Position numbers and translations under genes: made by a program. The notes below the pieces were generated by a model that was given only the letters and a program-made list of their open reading frames with translations, had not been told where the DNA came from and made no database searches. 64,000 nucleotides of DNA from Pseudomonas sp. TCU-HL1. Lineage in GTDB: Bacteria; Pseudomonadota; Gammaproteobacteria; Pseudomonadales; Pseudomonadaceae. The DNA lies in NCBI RefSeq assembly GCF_001708505.1, contig NZ_CP015992.1, positions 4,588,001 to 4,652,000 on the forward strand. The letters are read 5' to 3'. This document shows, in pieces, positions 38,786 to 48,317 of the stretch. The number at the start of each line of letters is the position of its first letter. Within the stretch, counting starts at the first letter, position 1.

Positions 38786-39532
38786 TCAGCCCTTGTCGGC
38801 CGCCGAGACGATCAGCTGCTTCATTTCCACCACGGCCTGCTTGAAGCCGACGAAGAGCGCGTGGGCTACCAGCGCGTGGCCGATGTTCAGCTCGTTGATG
38901 CCCGGAATCGCCGCGACCGGCTCCACGTTGTGATAGTGCAGGCCGTGTCCGGCATTGACGATCAGACCCAGTTTCAAGCCCAGGGCCACGCCCTCACGGA
39001 TGCGCTGCAGCTCGCGGGCGGCTTCTTCCGGCGTATGCGCGTCGGCATAGCGGCCAGTGTGCAGCTCGATGGCCGGCGCGCCGACTCGGTGGGCGGCTTC
39101 GATCTGCTGCGGATCGGCATCGATGAACAACGAGACTTCGCTGCCAATCTTCGCCAGGCGCTCCACCGCTGCCTTGATGCGGGATTCCTGGCCGGCAACG
39201 TCAAGGCCACCTTCAGTGGTCAGCTCCTGGCGGGTTTCCGGAACCAGGCAGGTGTGTTCGGGACGAATTTCCTCGGCGAAGGCGAGCATTTCCTCAGTCA
39301 CGCCCATCTCGAAGTTCATTCGGGTCTGCAGCACGTCCTTCAGCAGGCGCACGTCGCGTTCCTGGATATGGCGGCGGTCTTCGCGCAGGTGCACGGTGAT
39401 GCCATCGGCACCTGCCTCTTCGGCATCCAGCGCCGCCTTGACCGGGTCCGGGTAGCGGGTACCACGGGCCTGACGAAGGGTGGCGACATGGTCGATGTTG
39501 ACGCCGAGAAGTACGCGATTGGCTTCAGTCAC
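38786..39532 (-). CDS. pdxJ: Pyridoxine 5'-phosphate synthase
   Basis: A 248-residue TIM-barrel enzyme that condenses 3-amino-1-hydroxyacetone phosphate with deoxyxylulose 5-phosphate to pyridoxine 5'-phosphate. LLGVNIDHVATLRQARGT at the N-terminus and DGITVHLREDRRHI near 39-52 are family signatures. The GTG start overlaps the recO stop by 8 bases. Last gene of the lepA-lepB-DUF4845-rnc-era-recO-pdxJ series. Confidence 0.96.
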   Translation of the reverse strand: MTEANRVLLGVNIDHVATLRQARGTRYPDPVKAALDAEEAGADGITVHLREDRRHIQERDVRLLKDVLQTRMNFEMGVTEEMLAFAEEIRPEHTCLVPETRQELTTEGGLDVAGQESRIKAAVERLAKIGSEVSLFIDADPQQIEAAHRVGAPAIELHTGRYADAHTPEEAARELQRIREGVALGLKLGLIVNAGHGLHYHNVEPVAAIPGINELNIGHALVAHALFVGFKQAVVEMKQLIVSAADKG

Positions 39533-40223
39533 GGGGAGGTTCCTTGATCGTCATGAATAGCTCGCGGCTGACCAGTGGCCGACCGCCCAAATGAGGTGCC
39601 AGGGCCTGACGCATCAGGCGCTTGGCCGCGCCGAGGGCACCAGGGGCGCTCCAGTCGGCTTCAGCCAGGGCGAGCAGTTCGCGCCCCTGGAACAGACCGG
39701 GTTGCAACTGTCCCACCGGTTCGAGTCCGGCATCGGGAAGCAGGCGATAGATACCGGTGGCGTCGATGGGATTGCCGGCCAGGTCGACATCCAGGGCGAA
39801 ACCATAGCCCAGCTCGCCCAGCAGGCGCCATTCGAACGCACGCAACAAGGGTTCCAGCGGGCGGTTGGCCGCCAGCGCCTGGAGGGTGGCTGCGTAATGG
39901 TCGAAGAGGGCAGGCTGCGGATCTTCAGCCGGCAGCAGGCGAACCAGCAGTTCATTGAGATAGAGCCCGCTGAACAATGCTTCGCCGGCCAGCAGGTTGG
40001 GGATGCCCGCACTGTCCAGGCGGCCAACGCTCTTGAGCTCACCGCGGCCACGAAACTCGACTTCCAGCGGAAGGAATGGCCGCGCCAGGGTGCCAGTCTT
40101 GCCACGGGCACCCCGGAGCACGGCACGCAGCCGGCCTTGCGGGGAGAAGAAATCAACCAGCGCGCTGCTTTCCCGATAAGCCCTGCTGTGCAAGACGAAC
40201 GCCGGTAGCGCCGCGCTGATCAT
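39525..40223 (-). CDS. recO: DNA repair protein RecO
   Basis: A 232-residue mediator of RecFOR recombination, with an N-terminal OB fold (about 1-80, AFVLHSRAYRESSALVDFFS) and a helical C-terminal domain; the zinc cysteines found in some RecO proteins are absent. It loads RecA onto SSB-coated DNA with RecR. It lies 8 bases after era. Confidence 0.93.
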   Translation of the reverse strand: MISAALPAFVLHSRAYRESSALVDFFSPQGRLRAVLRGARGKTGTLARPFLPLEVEFRGRGELKSVGRLDSAGIPNLLAGEALFSGLYLNELLVRLLPAEDPQPALFDHYAATLQALAANRPLEPLLRAFEWRLLGELGYGFALDVDLAGNPIDATGIYRLLPDAGLEPVGQLQPGLFQGRELLALAEADWSAPGALGAAKRLMRQALAPHLGGRPLVSRELFMTIKEPPRD

Positions 40224-40231
40224 GGCAAGGC

Positions 40232-41134
40232 TCAGAGGTCGTTATAGCCCAGGGAACGCAGGGCTCGCTCGTCGTCGGACCAGCCTCCCTTCACCTTCAC
40301 CCAGAGATTGAGCATGACCTTGGAGTCGAACATGGTTTCCATGTCCTTGCGGGCATCCTGGCCGATGCGTTTGATACGCTCACCACCGTCGCCGATGATG
40401 ATCTTTTTCTGACCATCGCGCTCCACCAGGATCAGGGCGTGGATGTGCAGGACACGACCTTCCTGCTTGAACTCTTCGATTTCCACGGTGATCTGGTACG
40501 GCAGCTCGGCTCCCAGCTGGCGCATGATTTTCTCGCGAACCAGCTCGGCGGCGAGGAAGCGGCTGCTGCGATCGGTGATCTGGTCTTCCGGGAAGAAGTG
40601 GTCGCCTTCCGGCAGACGCTCGGCCACAAGGCGCTCCAGCGTATCCAGGTTGTGCCCCTGGAGGGCGGAGACCGGGATCAGCTCGGCATTCGGCAGTTGC
40701 TCCTGGAGCCAGGACAGGTGCGGGATCAGGTCGCCCTTCTCTTCCAAGCGGTCGGTCTTGTTCACCGCAATCAGCACCGGGCCTTCCACGTACTGCACGC
40801 GCTCCAGGACCAGTTGGTCTTCTTCGGTCCAGCGGTCACGGTCGACGACGAAGACCACCACATCCACGTCCTTGAGCGCCGCCGAAGCACTGCGGTTCAT
40901 GTAGCGGTTCAGGGCCTTGTCGCTTTTCTTGTGCAAACCGGGCGTGTCGACGTAGATCGCTTGCACATTGCCTTCGGTCTTGATGCCGAGCATGTTGTGG
41001 CGGGTCGTCTGCGGCTTGCGCGAGGTGATCGCCAGTTTCTGCCCGAGAATGTGGTTGAGCAGCGTGGACTTGCCCACATTAGGGCGGCCGACGATGGCAA
41101 CGTAGCCGCAGCGGGAGGTATCGATATCAGTCAT
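40232..41134 (-). CDS. era: GTPase Era
   Basis: A 300-residue ribosome-assembly GTPase that binds the 3' end of 16S rRNA. G1 GRPNVGKS (16-23), NKTD near 125 and a C-terminal KH domain (about 210-290, KKIIIGDGGERIKRIG) are visible. ATG at 41134 begins the conserved MTDIDTSRCGYVAIVG; it overlaps the rnc 3' end by 8 bases. Confidence 0.97.
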   Translation of the reverse strand: MTDIDTSRCGYVAIVGRPNVGKSTLLNHILGQKLAITSRKPQTTRHNMLGIKTEGNVQAIYVDTPGLHKKSDKALNRYMNRSASAALKDVDVVVFVVDRDRWTEEDQLVLERVQYVEGPVLIAVNKTDRLEEKGDLIPHLSWLQEQLPNAELIPVSALQGHNLDTLERLVAERLPEGDHFFPEDQITDRSSRFLAAELVREKIMRQLGAELPYQITVEIEEFKQEGRVLHIHALILVERDGQKKIIIGDGGERIKRIGQDARKDMETMFDSKVMLNLWVKVKGGWSDDERALRSLGYNDL

Positions 41135-41816
41135 TGCCGTTCTCCACACCAAGGGCAACCAGGGCTGCAGCCGCAGCCACCTGTTCGGCGATGCGACGGC
41201 TGGCGCCCTGACCCTGGGTCTTGTCATTCAGCAGGGCGACCTGGCACTCGACGAAGAACGTCCGGCAGTGCGGTTCACCCTGGATATCCACCACTTCATA
41301 GCGTGGCAGTTCGCAGGCCCGGGATTGCAGGAATTCCTGCAGGCGGGTCTTGGGGTCCTTGTTGGTATCTACCAGGGTCAGGCCTTCGAGTTCGTTGGCC
41401 AGCCAGGCAAGCACGCGCTCGCGAGCGGCCTCCATGCCCGAATCCAGGTAGATCGCGCCAATCAGCGCTTCCAGCGCATCGGCGAGGATAGACTCACGGC
41501 GGAAACCGCCGCTTTTCAGCTCGCCCGAGCCCAGGCGCAAGTACTCGCCCAGCTCGAAACCGCGAGCCAACAGGGCCAGGGTCTCGCCCTTCACCAATCG
41601 TGCACGTAACCGCGACAACTGACCTTCACGGGCCTGGGGAAAGCGCTCGAACAGCGCCTCGCCGGCGACGAAGTTGAGGATGGCATCGCCGAGAAACTCG
41701 AGACGCTCATTGTTGCGCCCCGCGTAGCTGCGGTGGGTCAGGGCCAGAGTCATCAGACTCTGGTCCTTGAAGGTATAGCCGAGCTTACGCTCGAGACGGC
41801 TGAGAGATACGCTCAC
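41127..41816 (-). CDS. rnc: Ribonuclease III
   Basis: A 229-residue double-stranded RNA endonuclease. The signature NERLEFLGDAIL (near 36-47) carries the catalytic acidic residues, and a dsRNA-binding domain covers about 155-225. It processes rRNA precursors and structured mRNAs, possibly including transcripts of the long-stem repeats in this window. GTG start overlapping the DUF4845 stop (GTGA). Confidence 0.97.
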   Translation of the reverse strand: MSVSLSRLERKLGYTFKDQSLMTLALTHRSYAGRNNERLEFLGDAILNFVAGEALFERFPQAREGQLSRLRARLVKGETLALLARGFELGEYLRLGSGELKSGGFRRESILADALEALIGAIYLDSGMEAARERVLAWLANELEGLTLVDTNKDPKTRLQEFLQSRACELPRYEVVDIQGEPHCRTFFVECQVALLNDKTQGQGASRRIAEQVAAAAALVALGVENGND

Positions 41817-42190
41817 TGGGCTCGCACACGGAAATCTTTGTCGAAGCGCACCACCAGATCGAGATTCTCGATTAGGGATTCGCGTTTTTCATACTTGAGG
41901 TGCGCCTGGAACTCGTTGTTTTCCAGGGTCACCTTCAGCGCCTTGTCAAGGTCCAGGTCACGGATACCGTTGACCTGCATGCCCTTGGAAACATGGCTGT
42001 AGAAGTCGGGAATGGTCCTGATTTCCAGGGCCTTCTCGGTTTCCACCGAAGTGATGATCTTCTCCAGGGAGAAGAAATCGAGGTAATGCGGGATGATCTT
42101 GAAGGCGGTGCTGGCCAGGAAGGCCACTACGGCCAGAACCAGCAGCCAGCCCAGAACCGACATACCCTTCTGCTTACGCGCGAACGTCAT
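41813..42190 (-). CDS. DUF4845 inner-membrane protein
   Basis: A 125-residue protein with one N-terminal membrane segment (about residues 10-32, GWLLVLAVVAFLASTAFKI) and a small extracytoplasmic domain. Pseudomonads keep this gene between lepB and rnc. Function is unknown; the position next to signal peptidase may hint at an envelope role. ATG at 42190 with GAGGT upstream is preferred over the TTG at 42202. Confidence 0.85.
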   Translation of the reverse strand: MTFARKQKGMSVLGWLLVLAVVAFLASTAFKIIPHYLDFFSLEKIITSVETEKALEIRTIPDFYSHVSKGMQVNGIRDLDLDKALKVTLENNEFQAHLKYEKRESLIENLDLVVRFDKDFRVRAQ

Positions 42191-42305
42191 GATCGACCTC
42201 AATGTCTATGTTTTTATGGAGGCCGAGTGGCCCGCAAGCAAGACTATATAGCGACTGCGGCGCTGTCATGAACAACGCCGCAAAACCACAATGGCGAGCG
42301 GGCGA

Positions 42306-43160
42306 TCAGTGAATCAGGCCCACTCGAGAGAAGTTCGGCAGGTTGCGCATCTTCGGATCAGGCCAGCTCATCCAGACCGCGAAGGCCTTGCCGACGATAT
42401 TGCGGTCCGGAACCATGCCAAGCAGGTCCTTCGGGATACGCGGGTCGTTCCAATAGCGGCTGTCGTTGGAGTTGTCCCGGTTGTCGCCCATCATGAAGTA
42501 ATGCCCCTGGGGCACCACCCACTCGCGGCCCGGCTCCATGCGGTAGCGCTTCATTTCCTTGCGGATCAGGTGCTCGGCTTCGCCCAGCTTCTCCTCGTAC
42601 AGCATGGCGCTGCCCAGGGTGCCCGGCTCTTCGCCCAGCAGCTTCTCGGCAACCGATTGACCATTGACGGTCAGGCGCTTGTCGCTGCTGTAGGCGATAC
42701 GGTCGCCCGGCAAGCCGATCACGCGCTTGATGTAGTTGATGTTCGGATCGCTCGGGTAGCGGAACACCATTACGTCGCCGCGTTGCGGGTCACCCACCTC
42801 GACCACTTTGTTATCCAGCACCGGCAGGCGAATGCCGTAGGCGAACTTGTTGACCAGGATGAAATCGCCCACTTCCAGGGTCGGCTTCATCGAGCCGGAC
42901 GGAATCTGGAAGGGTTCCACCAGGAAGGAACGCAGCACCAGCACGATGGCCAGCACCGGGAAGAAGGACTTCCCATACTCGACCAGCAGCGGTTCCTTGT
43001 TCAGCCTGTCGAGGACCTCCGGGTCGGGCTCGCTGACTTGCCCCTCGTAAGAGGCAATCGCGGAGCGCCGGCGCGGGGCCAGCAGAACCAGGTCGATAAG
43101 CGCAAGCACGCCGGAGACTGCCACGGCGATAACCAACAACAGCGGGAAATTGATCGACAT
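42306..43160 (-). CDS. lepB: Signal peptidase I
   Basis: A 284-residue inner-membrane serine protease that removes signal peptides. Two N-terminal membrane segments (about 5-28 and 64-82) precede the catalytic Ser90 (SGSMKPTL) and Lys145 (YIKRVIGLPGD), the same numbers as in E. coli; GDNRDNSNDSRYW is the conserved box near 230. It is 5 bases after lepA and presumably cotranscribed. Confidence 0.96.
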   Translation of the reverse strand: MSINFPLLLVIAVAVSGVLALIDLVLLAPRRRSAIASYEGQVSEPDPEVLDRLNKEPLLVEYGKSFFPVLAIVLVLRSFLVEPFQIPSGSMKPTLEVGDFILVNKFAYGIRLPVLDNKVVEVGDPQRGDVMVFRYPSDPNINYIKRVIGLPGDRIAYSSDKRLTVNGQSVAEKLLGEEPGTLGSAMLYEEKLGEAEHLIRKEMKRYRMEPGREWVVPQGHYFMMGDNRDNSNDSRYWNDPRIPKDLLGMVPDRNIVGKAFAVWMSWPDPKMRNLPNFSRVGLIH

Positions 43161-43165
43161 AAACC

Positions 43166-44965
43166 CTAGCTATCCACTTTGAGCACAGCGAGGAAGGCTT
43201 CCTGCGGGATCTCCACGCTGCCGACCTGCTTCATCCTTTTCTTACCGGCCTTCTGCTTCTCCAGCAGTTTTTTCTTACGGCTGACGTCGCCGCCGTAGCA
43301 CTTGGCCAGAACGTTCTTCCTGAGCGCCTTTACGGTAGTACGCGCAACGATCTGTCCACCGATCGCTGCCTGGATCGCCACGTCGAACATCTGCCGCGGG
43401 ATCAGTTCCTTCATCTTCTCGGTCAACGCGCGGCCTTTGTAGTGGGCCTGATCGCGATGCACGATAAGTGCCAGAGCATCGACCTTCTCGCCGTTGATCA
43501 GTACGTCCAGCTTCACCAGATTAGCCGGTTCGAAGCGATCGAAGCTGTAGTCCAGCGACGCATAGCCACGACTTACCGACTTCAGGCGGTCGAAGAAGTC
43601 CAGCACCACCTCGTTCATCGGCAGGTCGTAGCAGACCTGAACCTGGGAGCTGAGGAATTGCATGTCGCGCTGGACGCCACGCTTCTCGATGCACAGGGTA
43701 ATGACGTTACCAAGGTGCTCCTGAGGTACCAGGATGTTGGCACGGACGATGGGCTCGCGCATTTCGTCGATGGAGGCGAGGTCGGGCAGCTTGGACGGGT
43801 TGTCGACGTAGATGGTCTCGCCGTTCTTCTGCACGATTTCGAAGACCACGGTCGGTGCGGTGGTGATCAGGTCCAGGTCGTATTCGCGCTCCAGGCGCTC
43901 CTGGATGATCTCCATGTGCAGCATGCCGAGGAAGCCGATACGGAAGCCGAAGCCCAGGGCCTCGGAGCTCTCCGGCTCGTACTGCAGCGCGGCGTCGTTC
44001 AGGGTCAGTTTCTGCAGCGCTTCGCGGAAATCCTCGAAGTCGTCGGAGCTGACCGGGAACAGGCCGGCATACACCTGCGGTTTGATTCGCTGGAAGCCCG
44101 GCAGCACGCTCACATCCGGAGTGCCGGACAGGGTCAGGGTATCGCCCACCGGGGCGCCATGGATGTCCTTGATGCCGGCGATGATGAAGCCCACTTCACC
44201 GGCCTTGAGGTCGACCATTTCAGTGTGCTTCGGGGTGAACACACCGACGCTGTCCACCTGGTGGAGCTTGCCAGTGGACTTCACCAGGATCTTGTCGCCC
44301 TTCTTCACCCGGCCGTTCTTGACCCGCACCAGCGAGACCACGCCCAGGTAGTTGTCGAACCAGGAGTCGATGATCAGGGCCTGCAGCGGCGCATCGATCT
44401 CGCCCTCCGGCGCAGGGATCACCTCGACCAGGCGCTCCAGCACATCGATCACGCCCATGCCGCTCTTGGCGCTGCAGGGCACGGCGTCAGTGGCGTCGAT
44501 GCCGATGATATGTTCGATTTCTTCCTTGACCCGTTCCGGCTCGGCCTGAGGCAGGTCCATCTTGTTCAGCACCGGCATGACCTCGAGGCCCTGCTCGATG
44601 GCGGTGTAGCAGTTGGCCACGGACTGGGCTTCAACACCCTGGCCGGCGTCCACGACCAGCAGCGCGCCTTCGCACGCCGCCAGGGAACGGCTGACTTCAT
44701 AGGTAAAGTCCACGTGACCGGGGGTGTCGATGAAGTTCAGCTGGTAGGTCTTACCGCTCTGCGCCTTGTAGTGCAGCGTGACACTGTGGGCCTTGATGGT
44801 GATACCACGCTCACGCTCCAGGTCCATGGAGTCCAGGACCTGAGCCTCCATCTCGCGGTCGGACAGGCCACCGCACATCTGAATGAAGCGGTCTGCCAGG
44901 GTCGACTTGCCATGGTCGATGTGGGCGATGATGGAGAAATTGCGGATATGACTCAGGTCACTCAC
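43166..44965 (-). CDS. lepA: Elongation factor 4 (LepA)
   Basis: A 599-residue translational GTPase that acts in translation initiation and back-translocation under stress. G1 AHIDHGKST (14-22), DTPGHVDF (G3) and NKMD (G4) are present, followed by EF-G-like domains and the LepA C-terminal domain. The start is GTG and the N-terminus MSDLSHIRNFS matches P. aeruginosa. It begins the lepA-lepB operon, downstream of the mucD terminator. Confidence 0.97.
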   Translation of the reverse strand: MSDLSHIRNFSIIAHIDHGKSTLADRFIQMCGGLSDREMEAQVLDSMDLERERGITIKAHSVTLHYKAQSGKTYQLNFIDTPGHVDFTYEVSRSLAACEGALLVVDAGQGVEAQSVANCYTAIEQGLEVMPVLNKMDLPQAEPERVKEEIEHIIGIDATDAVPCSAKSGMGVIDVLERLVEVIPAPEGEIDAPLQALIIDSWFDNYLGVVSLVRVKNGRVKKGDKILVKSTGKLHQVDSVGVFTPKHTEMVDLKAGEVGFIIAGIKDIHGAPVGDTLTLSGTPDVSVLPGFQRIKPQVYAGLFPVSSDDFEDFREALQKLTLNDAALQYEPESSEALGFGFRIGFLGMLHMEIIQERLEREYDLDLITTAPTVVFEIVQKNGETIYVDNPSKLPDLASIDEMREPIVRANILVPQEHLGNVITLCIEKRGVQRDMQFLSSQVQVCYDLPMNEVVLDFFDRLKSVSRGYASLDYSFDRFEPANLVKLDVLINGEKVDALALIVHRDQAHYKGRALTEKMKELIPRQMFDVAIQAAIGGQIVARTTVKALRKNVLAKCYGGDVSRKKKLLEKQKAGKKRMKQVGSVEIPQEAFLAVLKVDS

Positions 44966-45074
44966 AGGTCAACACTCAAAAAAGCCGCAAGCAGGTTGCT
45001 CGCCGAAAAATAGCGGGGGAGTTTACCTGATCGGCGGCCGGCGCGTCACGCTCATGCGCCGGAAGGTTGAAACG

Positions 45075-45106
45075 AAAAAGGGGCGACCAGTGGCCGCCCC
45101 TTTTTT
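45075..45106 (-). terminator. Rho-independent terminator of mucD
   Basis: AAAAAGGGGCG and CGCCCCTTTTT arms with a GACCAGTGGC-type loop, about 13 bases past the mucD stop. It works in either direction by sequence; only the minus strand has a gene ending here. Confidence 0.88.
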
Positions 45107-45119
45107 GACTGGAACCGTG

Positions 45120-46550
45120 TTACTCGGCCAGCTTGAAGGTAATGAAGCTGGCGCGCCCCTGGCGCAGCACGCGCATGGACACCGAGCGGTTCTTCGGCAG
45201 GTCCTTGGCGACCTGGGTGAAGGCCTTGGCGGACGTGATGGCCTGGTTGTTCAGGTGCGTGATCACATCACCCGGACGCAGCCCCATCATGGCAGCCGGG
45301 CCGTCCTGGACTTCCTTGATCACCACGCCACCCTGGATATCCAGGGCCTTCTTCTGTTCATCGGTCAGCTCGACGACGCTTACACCGAGACGGTTGCTGC
45401 TACGCTCGACACCGTCGCCACTGGCGGCGGCCATCTCGTCGCCGTCTTCCGGCAGAGCGCCGATGGCCATGTCCAGGGTCTTGCGGCTGCCGCCACGCAC
45501 GACTTCGAGCTTGATCTTGCTGCCCGGCTTGAGGTTACCCACCAGGTGCGGCAGGTCGGCGGAAACCACGATCGGCTGGCCGTTCATGCTGAGGATGACA
45601 TCCCCTACTTGCAGCCCACCCTTGGCGGCCGGACCACCTTCCTGAACCTGCGCAACCAGGGCGCCGGCCGGCTTGTCCAGACCGAAGGATTCAGCGAGGT
45701 CCTTGTTCACCTCCTGAATCACCACGCCCAGCCAGCCACGACTGACCTTGCCTTCGGCCTTGAGCTGGTCGGCCACGCCCATGGCCACGTCGATCGGGAT
45801 GGCGAAGGACAAGCCCATGAAGCCGCCGGAGCGGGTGAATATCTGGGAGTTGATACCCACCACTTCGCCATCCAGGTTGAACAGCGGACCGCCGGAGTTA
45901 CCCGGGTTGATGGCCACATCAGTCTGAATGAAGGGAACGTAGTTCTCGTTCGGCAGGCTGCGCCCCTTGGCGCTGACGATACCGGCGGTCACCGAGTGAT
46001 CGAAACCGAACGGCGAGCCAATGGCCAGCACCCAACTGCCCACCTTGAGTTCATCGGACTTGCCGATTTTCACGATCGGCAGGTCCTTGCCCTCGACCTT
46101 CAGCAGCGCCACGTCGGTACGCGGGTCGGCACCGATCAGCTTGGCTTCCAGCTCGCTGCGGTCGGACAGGCGCACGATGATCTCATCGGCGCCAGCGACT
46201 ACGTGGTTGTTGGTCAGGACGTAGCCGTCCTTGGAGACGATGAAGCCGGAACCCAGGGACTGCGCCTCGCGCTGACGACCACCCTGGGGATTTCGCGGCA
46301 TCTGCGGCATGTTGCGCTCGAAGAATTCACGCAGCATGGGTGGCAGGCCTTCCAGGTCAGGCATCGCCTGGGCATTGGCGGCACTACGCGGGGGCAGCTT
46401 CTGCCGGGTACTGATGTTGACGACCGCCGGGGACGCCTCTTCGACCAGAGGCGTGAAGTCCGGCAACTCGGCACGGGCCACAAGGGTTTGACCGAGCAGC
46501 AGCAACGCTGCCATGGCGGTCATGCAGGATTTGAGGTTAAGCATCGACAT
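45120..46550 (-). CDS. mucD: Periplasmic serine protease MucD (DegP/HtrA type)
   Basis: A 476-residue HtrA protease: signal peptide (about 1-27), catalytic triad His116 (LTNNHVVAG), Asp146 (RTDVALLK) and Ser219 (GNSGGPLFN), then two PDZ domains (about 265-350 and 385-470). It degrades misfolded envelope proteins and restrains AlgU activation. ATG at 46550 has GGGAGC upstream. In P. aeruginosa mucC lies between mucB and mucD; here only a 186-base gap separates them, so mucC is absent. Confidence 0.96.
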   Translation of the reverse strand: MSMLNLKSCMTAMAALLLLGQTLVARAELPDFTPLVEEASPAVVNISTRQKLPPRSAANAQAMPDLEGLPPMLREFFERNMPQMPRNPQGGRQREAQSLGSGFIVSKDGYVLTNNHVVAGADEIIVRLSDRSELEAKLIGADPRTDVALLKVEGKDLPIVKIGKSDELKVGSWVLAIGSPFGFDHSVTAGIVSAKGRSLPNENYVPFIQTDVAINPGNSGGPLFNLDGEVVGINSQIFTRSGGFMGLSFAIPIDVAMGVADQLKAEGKVSRGWLGVVIQEVNKDLAESFGLDKPAGALVAQVQEGGPAAKGGLQVGDVILSMNGQPIVVSADLPHLVGNLKPGSKIKLEVVRGGSRKTLDMAIGALPEDGDEMAAASGDGVERSSNRLGVSVVELTDEQKKALDIQGGVVIKEVQDGPAAMMGLRPGDVITHLNNQAITSAKAFTQVAKDLPKNRSVSMRVLRQGRASFITFKLAE

Positions 46551-46736
46551 ACAGCTCCCGTCGCATAACGAGTGGTATGAACCCGCCGGGCCGCCCGGCC
46601 CTGCGAGCAAAACAGAAACACAAAAGCAAAACGAGCCTGGAGCGTCAGCCCCAGGCTCAATGGAACATCGTGAAAAAGACAAGGCGGGAGCCCTGGCTCC
46701 CGCACTCTAAAGCGATTGCAGATCCTGTAACAGGGA

Positions 46737-47687
46737 TCATTGTGTCGCAGTGGCCTCCGCCGCCCGCATGGACAGGGCAACTCGCTCGGCCGTTCCCAGC
46801 GGGATTTCGCCGACCACCGTCACCATGACATCGCCACTCGGCGTACTGACCCGCTTGGAGACCATGACAGTTGGCCCAAGTTGGCTGCGAGCATCCTCGA
46901 CCACCGCACCATGCAGCGGCTCAAGGAATACCGAGAAGCGGGCCAGGCCATCACTATAGAGCAGGCTGGATACCGGCTCGGACGACGCCGGACTGCGTCG
47001 CTCCTGGGCACTGGTGAGGCTGAAGCCGGGCGGCAACCATTCGGAACGCCAGTGAGCGGGCTTTTCACCCTGGACCTCGGTGACACGAACGGCCTTGCAA
47101 GCCGAGCTGGGTTGCAGCGCAGTGTCCGCCAGGTCGCTGGCAACCGCGATACGCGTGAACTGGAAGCGCTCCAGCAGCTGCCCCTTGTCACCCAGGAGCA
47201 ATGACTTGAGTGGCAAGCCCGTGTCCCGGTCGAGGTGCAGCTCGAAGCCATAGCGATGCTGGTCGCGAGGCGCCAGGGTCAGGACTACCGCTGGCCGACC
47301 GGCAACGCGAGACTCGCCAGCCAGACGCAGGTCATACCATTCGGAGAGCTGCTTGGCGTCGAGTCCGCGAGCGGGCCAGACCTGGCCATCGGTCACTTGA
47401 TCGGAAAGGGCGCCGCTCACGCATTGGGTGCGGCCATTGACGCGCACCACCTCTTGCGCCGGACCATCGAGCTGCAGCAAACGCTCGCGCACTTCCCCAC
47501 CCTGCTGGACCCGATGCCAGACTTCGTGAGTGGAGAAACTCCCATTTCGTTCGTAGACGAAAGTTCCCTGGAAACTCTGGCGCTGCTCCGCGTCAGCGAG
47601 GCGTTGCAACCAGTCCTGAGCGTCGGCGGCGTGGGCTGATTGGGTCAGCCAGCCGCCAAGCAAGATGAATAGCGGAAGTGCGCGCAT
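46737..47687 (-). CDS. mucB: Sigma factor AlgU regulator MucB (RseB-like)
   Basis: A 316-residue periplasmic protein: signal peptide (about 1-20), a large LolA-like lipid-binding domain and a smaller C-terminal domain that contacts MucA. It protects MucA from cleavage by AlgW/MucP and releases it on sensing mislocalised lipopolysaccharide. It lies 8 bases after mucA. Confidence 0.95.
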   Translation of the reverse strand: MRALPLFILLGGWLTQSAHAADAQDWLQRLADAEQRQSFQGTFVYERNGSFSTHEVWHRVQQGGEVRERLLQLDGPAQEVVRVNGRTQCVSGALSDQVTDGQVWPARGLDAKQLSEWYDLRLAGESRVAGRPAVVLTLAPRDQHRYGFELHLDRDTGLPLKSLLLGDKGQLLERFQFTRIAVASDLADTALQPSSACKAVRVTEVQGEKPAHWRSEWLPPGFSLTSAQERRSPASSEPVSSLLYSDGLARFSVFLEPLHGAVVEDARSQLGPTVMVSKRVSTPSGDVMVTVVGEIPLGTAERVALSMRAAEATATQ

Positions 47688-47695
47688 GTTCCTCC

Positions 47696-48286
47696 TCAGC
47701 GGCTCTCCAGACTGGCAGCGCGAGCATAAGGCAGTGCGCTGTCGCTACCGCTCATCGCGGCTTGCTGGGCATGCTGCCTCAGGTAAGCCGGCAAGCGCTT
47801 CTCGTGCCAGCCAGAAGACGACTGGGTCGCACCGATAGGCTGCTGCGCCTGCTGGGCATCTTCACTATAGCCAGCCAGAACGGCACCTTGCTGCGCTTGC
47901 GGCATCACCATCGCTGGCTGGCTGGTTTGCTGAGCCAGCTGCTGGGTACCGGCGACGTCGTCCTGGTTGTACAGGCGCACGCCGGCAAGCACCGCCACGG
48001 TCACCGAAGCGGCAACGGCAAGGCGACCCAGGCTGCGCCATGGCCCCCGCACCACCTTGGCCGGCGGAGCGGCTTCTTCGGCCAGCGCGGCCGAAACTGC
48101 AGCAGCGATGTCCAGGCGCGGCTCCAGCAGCTCCTTGTGCATCACGGCACGGGCAATCTGGTAACGCGACCAGGTAGCCCGCAAATCTTGATCTTCGCTG
48201 GCGGCGAGAACTCGACGCAGCTCCAGTTCGTCCGCCTCGTTATCCATCACCGCGGACAGCGATTCCTGCAAAGCTTCACGACTCAT
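47696..48286 (-). CDS. mucA: Anti-sigma factor MucA
   Basis: A 196-residue anti-sigma factor (P. aeruginosa has 194): cytoplasmic AlgU-binding domain (about 1-78, REALQESLSAVMDNEADELE), one membrane segment (about 85-105, LAVAASVTVAVLAGV), and a periplasmic domain that binds MucB. The reading frame is intact, so there is no mucoidy-type truncation. ATG at 48286 with AGAGGGG upstream; it follows algU by 31 bases. Confidence 0.96.
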   Translation of the reverse strand: MSREALQESLSAVMDNEADELELRRVLAASEDQDLRATWSRYQIARAVMHKELLEPRLDIAAAVSAALAEEAAPPAKVVRGPWRSLGRLAVAASVTVAVLAGVRLYNQDDVAGTQQLAQQTSQPAMVMPQAQQGAVLAGYSEDAQQAQQPIGATQSSSGWHEKRLPAYLRQHAQQAAMSGSDSALPYARAASLESR

Positions 48287-48317
48287 GGCGGTTCCCCTCT
48301 TGGCTGTCGCCGCTGTC

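Noticed and set aside
47696..48286. Possible mucoidy-type truncation of mucA
   Set aside because: The frame is intact over 196 residues with cytoplasmic, membrane and periplasmic parts present.
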